A stretch of 64,000 nt of DNA from an uncultured Nitrospira sp. (GCA_902500995.1 CABVSR010000008.1:108782-172781), one strand, 5' to 3'; positions 25,641-40,802 are shown, counted from the stretch's first letter. A program made the numbers and translations. The notes: a model not told the origin generated them from the sequence alone.

Positions 25641-26829
25641 ACAGCGTGACACCTTTGATCCTGGCGACCTGCTGCACATCCTTATCGCCCCGTCCCGACA
25701 GGTTCACGACGAGGATCTGATTCTTTTTCATGCGGGGCGCGCACTTCACCACTTCGGCGATGGCGTGGGCGCTTTCCAATGCCGGCATGATGCCTTCTTC
25801 CCGCGCAAGCAAATCGAAGGCCGCTAACGCTTCATCGTCGGTGGCGGAGGTGTACTCGGCGCGGTTGGTTTCCTTGTGATAACTATGCTCCGGGCCCACT
25901 GCCGCGTAGTCCAGCCCGGCCGAAACGGAATGGGTGAGATTGACCTGGCCGTTGTCGTCCTGGAGCAGATAGGTCATCGTTCCTTGGAGGACACCGGGAC
26001 GCCCCCCCGCGAAGCGCGCCGCATGTTTCCCGCTTTCCACGCCGAGGCCCGCGGCTTCCACTCCGACCATCCTGACCTTCTTGTCCGGGACGAAGGCGTG
26101 GAACAATCCCATGGCATTGCTGCCGCCGCCCACGCAGGCAATCAAGCAATCGGGCAGCCGCCCTTCCGCCGCCAGTATCTGCTTGCGGGCTTCGCGGCCG
26201 ATCACCGCCTGAAAATCACGGATCATCATCGGATAAGGATGCGCCCCGAGCACCGAGCCCAAGACATAGTGGGTGGTCCGCACATTGGTGGTCCAATCCC
26301 GCATCGCTTCGCTGATGGCATCTTTTAAGGTCCGGCTGCCGGCATCCACACCTGTGACTTTCGAGCCGAGCAATCGCATGCGGAAGACGTTCAACGCCTG
26401 CCGCTGCATGTCTTCCGTGCCCATATAAATCTCGCATTCGAGACCGAACATCGCCGCCACCGTGGCCGTCGCCACCCCATGCTGGCCCGCGCCGGTTTCG
26501 GCAATGAGACGCGGTTTTTTCATGCGGCGCGCGAGCAAGGCCTGGCCGATGGCGTTATTGATCTTATGGGCGCCGGTATGACAGAGATCTTCCCGTTTCA
26601 GATAAATTTTTGCGCCGCCCAGCCGCTTGGTCAACCGCTGAGCGAAATACAGCGGCGTCGGCCGGCCGACATATTCCTTGAGATAATGTTTCAGCTCGGC
26701 TTGAAAGCCTTTATCCTTGCGCGTGCGTTGGTACGCGTCTTCCAGCTCCAGCAACGCCGGCATCAGCGTTTCAGGCACATACCGCCCGCCGTAGGGTCCG
26801 AACCGCCCCTGTCGATCTGGTATCGCCAT
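25639..26829 (-). CDS. trpB: Tryptophan synthase beta subunit
   Basis: A PLP enzyme that joins indole and serine into tryptophan. It is 396 residues, the normal TrpB1 length. Visible marks are [19 protein letters not shown] at the start (residues 10-28) and the PLP lysine in [20 protein letters not shown]. The glycine-rich phosphate-binding loop is [10 protein letters not shown], and the serine-binding Glu lies in [11 protein letters not shown]. The last codons run directly into repeat copy B, and its TAG lies inside the end of the element. Confidence 0.94.
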   Translation of the reverse strand: MAIPDRQGRFGPYGGRYVPETLMPALLELEDAYQRTRKDKGFQAELKHYLKEYVGRPTPLYFAQRLTKRLGGAKIYLKREDLCHTGAHKINNAIGQALLARRMKKPRLIAETGAGQHGVATATVAAMFGLECEIYMGTEDMQRQALNVFRMRLLGSKVTGVDAGSRTLKDAISEAMRDWTTNVRTTHYVLGSVLGAHPYPMMIRDFQAVIGREARKQILAAEGRLPDCLIACVGGGSNAMGLFHAFVPDKKVRMVGVEAAGLGVESGKHAARFAGGRPGVLQGTMTYLLQDDNGQVNLTHSVSAGLDYAAVGPEHSYHKETNRAEYTSATDDEALAAFDLLAREEGIMPALESAHAIAEVVKCAPRMKKNQILVVNLSGRGDKDVQQVARIKGVTL

Positions 26830-26867
26830 GTGTATTCCTTCGGCTAATCGTAAAAAGGAAAGTATAA

Positions 26868-26992
26868 CAGGATGCTGAAAAAGTCCGCCAGCATCGTTCT
26901 CGCATCGCTCAGACGCTCAACGTACCCCCATGGGTACGCCTCGCCTCTTCGCATTGCTGCGGCCTTGCTGGACGGCCATTTTGAGCATCCTG
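26868..26992. repeat. ~125-bp palindromic repeat element, copy A
   Basis: Ends are CAGGATGCT (26868-26876) and AGCATCCTG (26984-26992). The inverted homology extends inward as GATGCTGAAAAAGTCCGCCAGC against GATGCTCAAAATGGCCGTCCAGC. An inner hairpin CGTACCC/GGGTACG sits at 26921-26938 with a four-base loop. Located between trpF and trpB. Nitrospira genomes carry many elements of this kind as far as I recall; no transposase is encoded. Confidence 0.8.
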
Positions 26993-27078
26993 ATGGATAA
27001 CTGTTCTGGTCCAACCTCTCTCAAGAGACTCAATGCATGAGCATCAAACCATATTTCTGCAACCTGACAATCGCTGCG

Positions 27079-27711
27079 TTATCGTGAGACAAACCGGACG
27101 GCCTGCACGAACGCGCGGACTTTCGCCTGGTCCTTCTTACCGGGTACGGCTTCGACGCCGCTGCTCACATCCACGCCGTACGGATGGACCTGCTCAATGG
27201 CTTGCACGACATTGTCGGGGGTCAGCCCGCCGGCGAGGAGAATCCGCGCCACCGAAGCAGCTTCGGCCGCCAATGACCAATCGGCCACCTGCCCCGTCCC
27301 ACCATAGGCGTCGGGAGAAAAGGCATCCACGAGAAATCCTCGCACGCCCGCCCGGCCCTGGAACTCCGCCAGGGCGAGAAACGAGCGGCGGTCCTTGAGA
27401 CGGATGGCCTTCAGCACCGGCCGGCCCAGCGTTTCGCAATAGGCTGCGGTCTCATCGCCGTGGAGTTGCGCCAGGGCGAGCCCGCAACTGTCCATCACAT
27501 CGCGAACCACTTTCGCCTCTTCGTTCACGAAGACGCCGATCGGCAAGACGAAGGGGGGCAATTCCTTGACGATGGCTTTGACCGCTTCTGTTTCCGCGCA
27601 GCGGGGGCTCTTCTTGTGGAACACGAACCCGACTGCATCCGCGCCGGCTTCCACCGCCACCGCCGCATCTTCGGCATTCGTCAATCCGCAGATCTTTACC
27701 TTCACGGTCAT
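27079..27711 (-). CDS. trpF: Phosphoribosylanthranilate isomerase
   Basis: Converts N-(5'-phosphoribosyl)anthranilate to CdRP, the third step after anthranilate. It is about 210 residues, a single TIM barrel. The start VKICGLTNAEDA includes the catalytic Cys, and a later DAFSPDAYGGTGQVADW contains the catalytic Asp. Phosphate-binding LLAGGLTPDNV follows. The ATG chosen begins MTVKVKICG; it lies two bases after the preceding lipoprotein stop. Confidence 0.92.
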   Translation of the reverse strand: MTVKVKICGLTNAEDAAVAVEAGADAVGFVFHKKSPRCAETEAVKAIVKELPPFVLPIGVFVNEEAKVVRDVMDSCGLALAQLHGDETAAYCETLGRPVLKAIRLKDRRSFLALAEFQGRAGVRGFLVDAFSPDAYGGTGQVADWSLAAEAASVARILLAGGLTPDNVVQAIEQVHPYGVDVSSGVEAVPGKKDQAKVRAFVQAVRFVSR

Positions 27712-27713
27712 GG

Positions 27714-28028
27714 TCAGCAACTCTGCTTGCTCTTCTGCATCCCGTAGAACCCGCGATAGGACCATTGGCAGGCCTGGCCTTTGGGGCTAAACGTGAGCCC
27801 GATCAGGTCCTGCCGCCCGTCCTGCTGCGGGATCGACCACTCGCACACTTCGCCACCGTCCTTGAACGAATGACAGCGCGTGGGGATGCCCATCTCTTTG
27901 ATGCGATCGTCCTTGCTGCTGCCCATCCAGGAATCCCACTTGGGGGAGTATTCATGAATCTCCTGGTTGACGCAGCCGGCCAGCGTCAGCATCCCCGCCA
28001 TCAGCCCCACAGAAAGCCACGTCTTCAT
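27714..28028 (-). CDS. Small lipoprotein embedded in the trp operon
   Basis: A 104-residue lipoprotein (lipobox LAGC near residue 19) with a compact mature domain containing five further cysteines, including CHSFKDGGEVCEWSIPQ and ACQWSYRGFYGMQ. Its ATG overlaps the trpC stop (ATGA), and trpF starts two bases after its own stop, so it is fully embedded in the translation chain. No role in tryptophan synthesis is known to me. The family is unrecognised. Confidence 0.75.
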   Translation of the reverse strand: MKTWLSVGLMAGMLTLAGCVNQEIHEYSPKWDSWMGSSKDDRIKEMGIPTRCHSFKDGGEVCEWSIPQQDGRQDLIGLTFSPKGQACQWSYRGFYGMQKSKQSC

Positions 28029-28849
28029 GAGTTCTCCTTTGTTGGCTGCTCACCCAGCAGTTCGCGTATTTTCGCGCCGGTATCCTGCGCCCTGATCAAG
28101 GATTCCCCGATCAGCATGGCATGCACGCCGGCTTCCACCAACCGCAGGACATCCGCCCTGGTATGAATCCCGCTTTCACTCACAATCAACTTGTCGGCGG
28201 GAATCCGTTTGGCGAGGCGTAAGGTCACGCCCAGATCGGTCGAGAAGGTCTTGAGGTCGCGATTATTGATGCCGATGAGCCGGACGTCCGGCAGCCATTC
28301 AAGCACAATATCGAGTTCACGCTCATGGTGGGTTTCCACCAATACGTCAAGCGACAATTCCTTCGCCAGCGCAAAAAAATCGATCAATTGGCGTTTTTCC
28401 AGTCCGGCCACGATCAATAGCACCGCGTCGGCGCCATAGGCCCGGGCCTCATAAAATTGGATGTCGGCGACCATGAATTCCTTGTTCAGCGCCGGCAGGC
28501 CGACCTTGCTCTTCACATCGGCCAGATAGGTCAGATCGCCCTGAAAAAACTCCTTGTCCGTCAGCACGGACACCGCAGAAGCGCCGTGTTCCCGGTAGGC
28601 TTCGGCGATCCTGACCGGCTCGAACCGTTGCTCGAATTCCGGCCGCAGCAGTCCCAGGCTGGGCGAGGCCTTCTTCACCTCGGCAATGAGGGCAGGCCTC
28701 TCGGGCCTGCGGCGCGCGTCGAGCGTGACCGCGAATCCCAACGTCGGACCGGCATCACGAATCCTGGTTTTCAGGTCGGCGAGGTAGCCGCGGCTGCTCT
28801 TGTGTCGAAGTTCCGCCTTTTTATGTTCGAGAATCCGGTCGAGAATCAC
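28025..28849 (-). CDS. trpC: Indole-3-glycerol phosphate synthase
   Basis: Closes the indole ring by decarboxylating CdRP. The 274-residue TIM barrel shows PALIAEVKKASPSLGLLRPEF (residues ~53-73) with the catalytic Lys, a later LNKEFMVADIQFYEARAYGADAVLLI, and VSESGIHTRADV near the end. All expected active-site residues are present. It overlaps the lipoprotein gene by four bases and starts four bases after trpD. Confidence 0.94.
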   Translation of the reverse strand: MILDRILEHKKAELRHKSSRGYLADLKTRIRDAGPTLGFAVTLDARRRPERPALIAEVKKASPSLGLLRPEFEQRFEPVRIAEAYREHGASAVSVLTDKEFFQGDLTYLADVKSKVGLPALNKEFMVADIQFYEARAYGADAVLLIVAGLEKRQLIDFFALAKELSLDVLVETHHERELDIVLEWLPDVRLIGINNRDLKTFSTDLGVTLRLAKRIPADKLIVSESGIHTRADVLRLVEAGVHAMLIGESLIRAQDTGAKIRELLGEQPTKENS

Positions 28850-28853
28850 GATG

Positions 28854-29870
28854 TCACGAAGCCTTCCTGGTAAATGCGATCAGCTGCTCCAACTTTTCCA
28901 TGCCGGCACCGGCATCAATCGTCCGCTGAGCCAGCGCAAATCCCTCTTGCAGGGTCTTGGCCTTGCGCCCCGCCACGAGCGCGGAGGCGGCGTTGAGACA
29001 GACGATGTCGCGCTTCGGTCCCTTGCGGCCCCGGAGAATATCGCGCGTGATAGCGGCATTGTCCTCGGCATTGCCCCCGACCAGATCTTTCGGCCGGACC
29101 CGCGTGAGGCCGAATTCGGCCGGGTCGATCATGTAACTCGAGACCACGCCCGCCTTGCCCTCCGAAATTCTCGTGCGGTCGGTGACGGTGATTTCGTCCA
29201 GGCCGTCCATACCGTGCACGACGAAACAATGTTGCGCGCCGAGATGGACCAGCACCTTGGCCAACAACTCCGTCAGACCGGCATCGAACACCCCGACCAC
29301 CTGCCGGCTGGCTCCGGCGGGATTGCTGAGGGGACCGAGAATGTTGAGCAACGTACGAATCCCCAATTCCTGCCGGGGCTGCGCGCAATGTTTCATCGCG
29401 CTGTGGTACAGCGGCGCAAACAGAAATCCGATTCCTACTTCATTGACGCAGTCGGCGACCTGCTCGGGCGGAAGGTCAATGGCGACGCCCAGGGCCGCCA
29501 ACACATCGGCGCTGCCGGATTTGGACGAGACCGAACGATTGCCATGTTTCGCGACGGTCAGCCCGGCCCCCGCCACCACGAAAGCCGCGGTCGTCGAAAT
29601 ATTGAAGGTATGGGCCCGGTCGCCGCCCGTGCCGCAGGTATCCAGCACCAGTGAATCCTTGACCCGGATCTGCGTGGCCCTCGCCCGCATGGCCAGGACG
29701 GAGCCGGCGATTTCTGCCACCGTCTCGCCCTTGATGCGCAGCCCCATGAGATACGCGGCGATCTGGGCGGATGTCGCCGTCCCGTCCATGATCTCGCCCA
29801 TGACCGTCTCGGCTTCCTGTTCGGTCAGATCCGCCCGGTCGGCGAGTTTGTTGATGGCATCTTTGATCAT
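28854..29870 (-). CDS. trpD: Anthranilate phosphoribosyltransferase
   Basis: Joins anthranilate to PRPP. It is 338 residues, standalone (not fused to TrpG), with the PRPP loop DTCGTGGDRAHTFNIST and the glycine/serine region KHGNRSVSSKSGSADVLAALG that contacts anthranilate. GKAGVVSSYMIDPAEFGL follows near residue 225. It ends four bases before trpC and begins 78 bases after trpG, where a three-fold ATCAGCC repeat lies in the gap. Confidence 0.94.
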   Translation of the reverse strand: MIKDAINKLADRADLTEQEAETVMGEIMDGTATSAQIAAYLMGLRIKGETVAEIAGSVLAMRARATQIRVKDSLVLDTCGTGGDRAHTFNISTTAAFVVAGAGLTVAKHGNRSVSSKSGSADVLAALGVAIDLPPEQVADCVNEVGIGFLFAPLYHSAMKHCAQPRQELGIRTLLNILGPLSNPAGASRQVVGVFDAGLTELLAKVLVHLGAQHCFVVHGMDGLDEITVTDRTRISEGKAGVVSSYMIDPAEFGLTRVRPKDLVGGNAEDNAAITRDILRGRKGPKRDIVCLNAASALVAGRKAKTLQEGFALAQRTIDAGAGMEKLEQLIAFTRKAS

Positions 29871-29886
29871 GTGGGCGCAATCGGCG

Positions 29887-29907
29887 ATCAGCCATCAGCC
29901 ATCAGCC
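29887..29907. repeat. Three tandem ATCAGCC units
   Basis: Three exact copies of the 7-mer ATCAGCC lie between trpD and trpG (GGCTGAT on the minus strand). The word recurs in the other intergenic repeats at 17888-17966 and 30535-30600, so it probably belongs to the same family. Confidence 0.6.
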
Positions 29908-29948
29908 GGAAGACCTCGTAGAGAGCACTGGCGGCCAACGGCAGCGGA

Positions 29949-30512
29949 CTAGAGTTTCAGGAAATTTCTGAGCAGCTCCTTGCCGGCCGTGGTGAGAATC
30001 GATTCGGGATGGAATTGCACCCCTTCGATGCCCAGTGTCTTGTGCCGCATGCCCATGATTTCGCCTTCGGCGGTTTCGGCGCTGATTTCGAAACAATCAG
30101 GCAGATTCTTCCGGTTCACGATGAGCGAATGGTAGCGGGTCGCTTCGAACGGATTCGGCAGATTGCGAAACAAGGTCCGGCCGTCATGGCGGATCATCGA
30201 GGTCTTTCCATGCATCAGGCGCTCCGCGCGAATGACCTCCCCGCCGAAGGCGACTGCCAGGGATTGATGGCCAAGGCAGACGCCCAGCAACGGCAACTTG
30301 CCGCCGAAATATTTGATCGCCTCCACCGACACGCCCGCCTCGTTCGGCGTACAGGGCCCCGGCGAGATGACGAGCCGGCGCGGCTTCAAGGCCTCCATCT
30401 CCGAGACGGAGATTTTATCGTTACGGTAGACGACGACCTCTTCCCCCAACTCGCCGAAATACTGGACGAGATTGTAGGTAAAGGAGTCGTAATTATCGAT
30501 CATCAACAACAT
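29949..30512 (-). CDS. trpG: Anthranilate synthase glutaminase subunit
   Basis: Glutamine amidotransferase that feeds ammonia to TrpE. It is 187 residues, class I triad type: nucleophile Cys in [16 protein letters not shown], with His and Glu in [36 protein letters not shown] marks the N-terminus (residues 7-31). In many bacteria the same subunit also serves PabB in folate synthesis; no other amidotransferase of this type is in the window. The trpE stop lies 94 bases upstream across a repeat. Confidence 0.93.
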   Translation of the reverse strand: MLLMIDNYDSFTYNLVQYFGELGEEVVVYRNDKISVSEMEALKPRRLVISPGPCTPNEAGVSVEAIKYFGGKLPLLGVCLGHQSLAVAFGGEVIRAERLMHGKTSMIRHDGRTLFRNLPNPFEATRYHSLIVNRKNLPDCFEISAETAEGEIMGMRHKTLGIEGVQFHPESILTTAGKELLRNFLKL

Positions 30513-30534
30513 AGCGATTCGGGGAGCACATGGC

Positions 30535-30600
30535 AGATGGGGTATGGCTGATAGTAGAAAATCCGTCTTACCATCAGCTATCTGCTATTGGCTATACGCT
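30535..30600. repeat. Intergenic repeat, same family as upstream of lysS
   Basis: GTATGGCTGATAG followed by CATCAGCTATCTGCTATTGGCTATACGC. Bases 30580-30599 are identical to 17943-17962. The two halves are partly inverted (GGCTGATAG / CTATCTGC), as at the lysS copy. It lies between trpE and trpG. Confidence 0.65.
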
Positions 30601-30606
30601 CTCCTC

Positions 30607-32103
30607 CTATTCCAATCCCTGCTCGGCGAGCTCAATCGCCTTCATCATCGCGCGGGCTTTGTTGCAGGTTTCTTCGTATTCATGCTCGGGAACCGAATCC
30701 GCCACAATCCCGGCTCCGGCCTGGATGAAGGCTTGCCGGCCCTTGATCACGACCGTGCGGATGTTGATGCACATGTCCATATTGCCGGAGAAACCGAAAT
30801 ACCCGACCGCCCCGGCGTAAGGTCCGCGCCGGGCCGGCTCCAGCTCTTCGATGATCTCCATCGCGCGGATCTTGGGCGCGCCCGACACGGTCCCGGCCGG
30901 GAAACAGGCACGGGTCACGTCGTACACCGATTTGCCCTGCTCCAGCCGCCCGGTCACCTGCGACACGATGTGCATGACGTGAGAATAACGTTCGACCTGC
31001 ATCAGGGAATCCACCTTCACCGATCCACGAGCTGCCACCCGGCCCACGTCGTTCCTGCCCAGATCGACGAGCATCACATGCTCCGCCCGTTCCTTGTCAT
31101 CGGCCAGGAGAGCCCGCGCCAAATCCTGATCTTCATCCGGGGTCTTCCCGCGGCGCCGCGTGCCGGCAATGGGGCGCAAAGAAATCTCGCCGTCTTCGCA
31201 GCGAACCAGCGTCTCGGGCGACGAGCCCACCAGTTCCACGCCGGCGATCCGCAGATAATACATATAGGGCGAAGGGTTCACGACCCGCAGCGCGCGATAG
31301 AGCTGAAACGGCGTGGTATGAATCTGTGTTTCCCAGCGCTGCGACAACACCGCCTGGACGATGTCACCCGCGCGGATGTATTCCTTCGTCCGCACCACCA
31401 TCTTCTCAAAATCGGCCCGGTTCATATTCGGGGTGAAGGTGATGGGCTTCCGGCGGCGCTTCAGGCGAGGTTGCCGAATGGGCCGTTTCAGGCGACTGAT
31501 CATCTTTTCGATCCGCGCCGTCGCCTGGCGATAGGCCTCGCGGATGGCGCGCTCGTTCGCCGATTCGAGATAGGCGTTCGCCACCACTTTAATCTTTTGG
31601 GAGACGTTGTCGAAGATCAGCAGGGTATCGGTGAGCAAAAACGCCAGCTCCGGCAGGCCCAGACTATCCTTGCGGAGGGACGGCAGGTCCTCGAAGGTGC
31701 GCACCACGTCATAACTTAAATATCCGACTGCGCCGCCGACAAATCGCGGCAGGCCGGGCACGGTCACCGGCCGATACTCCTCCATCAATTCACGCAGCCG
31801 CTCGAGCGGATTGCCCCGGCTGTGAATCTTGACGCGCTTCTTCCCGCGAGTCAGGATCAGATCGCCCTTCTCCTCATGAATCACCGCTGAGGAGCCGCTG
31901 CCCAAGAACGAATAACGCGCCCAATTTTCCCCGCCGGCAACACTTTCCAGCAGATAGGCCGTGGCGCCGTGGTCGATCTTGGCGAAGGCCGACACCGGCG
32001 TCTCATAGTCCGCCAGAATCTCCCGGTACAAGGGAATCAGATTCCCTTCCGTCGCCAGGCCCCGAAACTCGTCCAGGGTGAGCGAATAGTGTTGCTTGGT
32101 CAT
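30607..32103 (-). CDS. trpE: Anthranilate synthase component I
   Basis: Makes anthranilate from chorismate and ammonia. The 498 residues carry the N-terminal inhibitor site ([16 protein letters not shown], the LLES motif that binds tryptophan for feedback inhibition) and the chorismate-binding core: [20 protein letters not shown] [20 protein letters not shown] and [16 protein letters not shown]. The final part contains [19 protein letters not shown]. Complete and normal length. First trp gene; it begins 21 bases after the LysM lipoprotein stop. Confidence 0.95.
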   Translation of the reverse strand: MTKQHYSLTLDEFRGLATEGNLIPLYREILADYETPVSAFAKIDHGATAYLLESVAGGENWARYSFLGSGSSAVIHEEKGDLILTRGKKRVKIHSRGNPLERLRELMEEYRPVTVPGLPRFVGGAVGYLSYDVVRTFEDLPSLRKDSLGLPELAFLLTDTLLIFDNVSQKIKVVANAYLESANERAIREAYRQATARIEKMISRLKRPIRQPRLKRRRKPITFTPNMNRADFEKMVVRTKEYIRAGDIVQAVLSQRWETQIHTTPFQLYRALRVVNPSPYMYYLRIAGVELVGSSPETLVRCEDGEISLRPIAGTRRRGKTPDEDQDLARALLADDKERAEHVMLVDLGRNDVGRVAARGSVKVDSLMQVERYSHVMHIVSQVTGRLEQGKSVYDVTRACFPAGTVSGAPKIRAMEIIEELEPARRGPYAGAVGYFGFSGNMDMCINIRTVVIKGRQAFIQAGAGIVADSVPEHEYEETCNKARAMMKAIELAEQGLE

Positions 32104-32124
32104 AGGGATGATCGGCTGCGCTCG

Positions 32125-32820
32125 TTACGGCTTGGTGACGACCAGCTTTTGCCCTACCGCGAGTTGGTTATCTTTCAAATTGTTCCACTTGCGCAATTGC
32201 TCCGGCGCGACATGATACTTCTGCCCGATGCGGTAGAGGGTTTCACCGGGTCGTACCGTGTGCGTCGTGCCGCCGGCCGAGGCAGCGGTCGCCCCGTCGG
32301 TGTCCATCGCGTCACTGAGACCGAACGTATCCTTGCCCGCACCAGCGGCCGCGCCCGTGGCCGATTCCAGGCCCAGGTCCGACGGCACCTCCGTCTTGAA
32401 CGCGTCGTCCAGGGAGGCAGCAAAGTCTTTCTTCGGCGCCCCTTTTTTGGCCTTCGGGATGGTCGTCAGGCGCTTCATGTCTTCCTGCGCGCGTTTTTCC
32501 AGGAGGCTGGCTTCTTTCATGGCCTGCGCCTCTTCCTGGATCTGGGCCGCCTGCTGGCGGACCGCCTCCACCTGCGCGTTGAGCTCCCGATTGCGGGCTT
32601 CGTACTCGCTGAGTTCGCGCTTGCTGCGTTTCACTTCGCTATCCAGTTCCGCGCTGCGTTTTTCTTCTTGGGCCAGCAGGCGCTGAAAGTTCAAACTGCG
32701 CGCCTTCTCCGCCTCATATTTTTCCGACATGACACAGCCGCTCAAACCGACGTTGCCCGCCAGCAGCAGACCGACGGGCAGGAAGATCGCGCGTCTCATC
32801 CGACTCTGTTGAACGCTCAT
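32125..32820 (-). CDS. LysM-domain lipoprotein with coiled coil
   Basis: A 231-residue lipoprotein (lipobox LSGC near residue 29). A strongly charged coiled coil covers about residues 35-115 ([20 protein letters not shown] and following heptads). A Lys/Ala-rich linker leads to a C-terminal LysM domain ([27 protein letters not shown] and following, residues ~187-231) that binds peptidoglycan. It would tether the outer membrane or periplasmic partners to the wall. It is 21 bases upstream of trpE and so may share its transcript. Confidence 0.8.
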   Translation of the reverse strand: MSVQQSRMRRAIFLPVGLLLAGNVGLSGCVMSEKYEAEKARSLNFQRLLAQEEKRSAELDSEVKRSKRELSEYEARNRELNAQVEAVRQQAAQIQEEAQAMKEASLLEKRAQEDMKRLTTIPKAKKGAPKKDFAASLDDAFKTEVPSDLGLESATGAAAGAGKDTFGLSDAMDTDGATAASAGGTTHTVRPGETLYRIGQKYHVAPEQLRKWNNLKDNQLAVGQKLVVTKP

Positions 32821-33060
32821 TATGTGGCTCCTTCGTTCAGTCTTCTGTTCGGGGAGGCATCCCTGCGCTCCCCGGGACTATTTCGTGGCGCGTCCGCTGC
32901 CGATTTCCAGTTGGTGAAAGCCGGTAGAATACGGTCCAAGGCAGCGAAAGTCAAAGCGAAACGGGCAGGCACGGCGTTTGACCAGTTCCCCGGCCCTATG
33001 CTACGGTTCGCCGAGACATTCCGTTCCGCCCATTCTATCCAATCACCGGCGAGAAAGACC

Positions 33061-34013
33061 ATGGCACCAGGCGCAGAACCGGCTTCATCACGCGTGATGA
33101 CCATCGACGGGATTGCGCTGCACCTGGCGCAACCGATGAGCATGGGCCAGGAGTGGATCGGGAACCGGGAAATTCTCAAGCAGCTGCTCGCCTGCTGGCT
33201 CGTCATCGACGAACGCGACCTCCCGCTCTCGCCCCGGATCACCGGCCAGCCCGGCATCGGGAAGACCACGCTGGCCATGGCCGGCGCCCGCGAGCGCAAA
33301 CAGGAGCTGTACGTCTTTCAGTGCACCGCGGATACCAGACCGGAAGACCTGTTGATTACGCCCGTGCTCGCGGAATCCGGCACAATCAGCTACCACGCCT
33401 CGCCGCTCGTCACGGCGGTGCTCACCGGCAGTATCTGCGTGCTCGACGAGGGCAACCGGATGAACGAAAAGAGCTGGGCGTCCCTGGCTCCGCTGCTCGA
33501 TCACCGGCGTTGTGTGGAATCGATCATCGCCGGCCTTCTCATCAAGGCCCATGCGGACTTCCGCTGCTGCGTGACGATGAACGAAGACGCCTCGACCTAT
33601 GAGGTGCCCGACTACATTTTGTCCCGGCTGCAACCGACGCTGAGCATGGGATTTCCCGCGCGGGAAGACGAACTGGCCATCCTGCGTTACCACCTGCCCT
33701 TCGCGCCGGCGGACATGCTGGCGCTCACCGTGGAATTTCTCCAGGAAGCGCACCAACTCAGTTTGGAATACTCCGTGCGCGACGGCATCCATCTCCTGCA
33801 ATATGCGTTGAAACGCCGGGCGCAAGATCCGGCGCATCCCCTGTCGGTCGATGCGGCCTGGCGGGAATCCCTCATCAAGGTGCTTGGCGAGGAAGCGCTC
33901 GACCTGCCGATGCAATCGCGCCGGCGAAAACGGGCGCTGGGCGATCAGGCCCTGCCGCAAGGCCTGGGGGACTTTTTCTTTGGCAGCGATGACCCCCTAC
34001 ATCCCGGCCGATA

Positions 34014-34014
<1 letters not shown>
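33061..34014 (+). CDS. MoxR-type AAA+ ATPase
   Basis: A 317-residue single-domain AAA+ protein. Walker A is GQPGIGKTT (about residue 61), Walker B VLDEGNR (about 136), sensor 1 the Asn of VTMNED, and an arginine-finger candidate in ILSRLQPT. The helical lid occupies the last 100 residues. MoxR ATPases usually act as chaperones that insert cofactors or activate a partner, often with a von Willebrand A protein. Here the partner gene starts inside this stop codon (TAATG), but it shows no VWA motif. Confidence 0.85.
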
Positions 34015-39220
<5,206 letters not shown>

Positions 39221-39487
39221 ACGACCTATCGAGGCTAAAGGGACGAAATCATGCTGTGAGGGTGAATAATGGATTCTTGGATCAGTTCGAAGCAGATGGT
39301 CCGAACTGCAAGACTTGCCCGGTGTCGTGAGAAGACGACGAGAATGAGTCCTCTCGGGTCACTATCATCCATTACCTATTACACTTAGCATAGGCCGAAA
39401 GACGCATCAAGCCTTGCGACGATTTCTTGTGGCGTCTCAGAGGCAAGCAAAACATCTCATCTCACCCTTTTCGCAGAGTTTTTGCGC

Positions 39488-40195
39488 TCATGGAGGGCCC
39501 GTCGCCGGCGACTCGCTGTCGTCGCGCACGATCAACGCCTCGCTGTCGAGGGCCCGTTTCAGATGCGCCGCCGCTCGTTCGGCATCAGCGTCTGTTCGAA
39601 AGCGGCCCGCATAGACCCGGTACCGCCGCCCATCGGGCAGATCGGCCGCGACCACGCGTGACCCGGGGTAGGCGACCTGTAGCCGCTGCACCAGAGCCTG
39701 AGCATTGGCGGGGTCGGCAAAGGAGCCGACCTGCACGCATAGCACTCCCATGGCTCCGGCTCTCCCCTGGTAGCTGACGACGCGCAATTCGATCTCGTCC
39801 GTACCCCGCCCGACCATGCCCACTGCCTGGGCTCCGGCCAGTGAAAGGTCCAGAATTCTGCCACGCGCAAACGGGCCCCGGTCATTGATCCGTACCGTGA
39901 CCTGGCGCCCCGTCGTCAACGACCGCACGACCGCGACCGAGCCCAGCGGCAAGGTGCGGTGCGCGGCGGTCAATTGATGCATGTCGTAAATTTCCCCGTT
40001 GGCGGTGCGGTTGCCGTGAAACCCCGGCCCGTACCAGGAGGCACTCCCCCGTTCGACGAAGCCTATCGGATAACCCGGTGGATAAACCGGGCGCGCCGGA
40101 GCCCAGCCGGAACAACCTTGGAGCCATGTGGTGAACAGCAGGAGGCAGAGGGGGAAAAGAAGCCGGCTGACGCTGATCCTCTTTTCCCCCGGCAT
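39488..40195 (-). CDS. rlpA: RlpA-family septal lytic transglycosylase with SPOR domain
   Basis: An outer-membrane lipoprotein (lipobox LQGC) of about 235 residues. The double-psi beta-barrel shows RGSASWYGPGFHGNRTANGEIYD with catalytic-region residues, then LPLGSVAVV and RINDRGPFARGRILDLSLAGA. A C-terminal SPOR domain (about 160-230: CVQVGSFADPANAQALVQRL and YRVYAGRFRTDADAERA) binds denuded glycan strands at the septum. In Pseudomonas RlpA cuts such strands during daughter-cell separation. The ATG of MPGEKR, eight bases after the ACT gene stop, is preferred to a longer frame. Confidence 0.9.
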   Translation of the reverse strand: MPGEKRISVSRLLFPLCLLLFTTWLQGCSGWAPARPVYPPGYPIGFVERGSASWYGPGFHGNRTANGEIYDMHQLTAAHRTLPLGSVAVVRSLTTGRQVTVRINDRGPFARGRILDLSLAGAQAVGMVGRGTDEIELRVVSYQGRAGAMGVLCVQVGSFADPANAQALVQRLQVAYPGSRVVAADLPDGRRYRVYAGRFRTDADAERAAAHLKRALDSEALIVRDDSESPATGPP

Positions 40196-40203
40196 GGACG
40201 GGA

Positions 40204-40614
40204 TTAGAACTCGTCGAGTGAATGGGTACGTAGCACCCCAAGGGCCTTGGTGGTGTTCGAAACGGTCAGCACGACAATGGCCCGCTTGCCTTCCCGCGAC
40301 GGGGTGCAGTACCCGCATTTCACATTGATGCGGGCCCTGGTGAGCGAATCGGCCACTTGCTTCAAGGCACCGGGCTTATTCTCGAGGCTTAAGATCAGGG
40401 CAGTCTCTTCCCGGAACTTGACCTTGGCTTTTCGGAGCGCGATCCGCGCGGCATCGACATCGGCCACAATCAATCGCAGTTTTCCCGGCCCGGTCACTTC
40501 CGGCGCGGAAAAGGCCTTGATGTTGACCCCTGCGGCGCCCAGCACCGCCGCCACTGAGGCCAGCACACCGGGCTTGCTCTGTCCACTCACCACAAATTGC
40601 GTCGTTGTCGGCAT
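40204..40614 (-). CDS. Tandem ACT-domain protein
   Basis: A 136-residue protein made of two ACT domains: residues ~5-65 (FVVSGQSKPGVLASVAAVLG at the start) and ~70-135 (LILSLENKPGALKQVADSLT). ACT domains bind amino acids or other small effectors and serve as regulatory modules of biosynthetic enzymes. No catalytic domain is attached, so it likely acts in trans or as a small sensor. RlpA follows eight bases later. Its ligand is unknown. Confidence 0.82.
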   Translation of the reverse strand: MPTTTQFVVSGQSKPGVLASVAAVLGAAGVNIKAFSAPEVTGPGKLRLIVADVDAARIALRKAKVKFREETALILSLENKPGALKQVADSLTRARINVKCGYCTPSREGKRAIVVLTVSNTTKALGVLRTHSLDEF

Positions 40615-40802
40615 CGGCTCCTCTCCCTCCGTGAGTCAGTCCATCAGCCTGTCTGCATCCGTTTGTATCCGTAGAGCCACTGAGCGGTCGTCCCACCGAT
40701 GTTTCTCACCCTGTGGGACAGACCGGTCGGGTGGCGGTAATCCTCCCATACTTGCCCAGACGGATCAACCCAAAGATCACAACTAAAGCCGCCCTCGCTG
40801 CC

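Noticed and set aside
31969..33060. Upstream extension of the MoxR-type gene
   Set aside because: The frame is open back to 31969 but passes antisense through the LysM lipoprotein and trpE; family length and the ATG at 33061 argue for the shorter gene.
39221..39487. Possible tRNA or small RNA gene in the gap before the CorC/HlyC-type gene
   Set aside because: No cloverleaf, T-loop GTTCRANYC or acceptor pairing was found.
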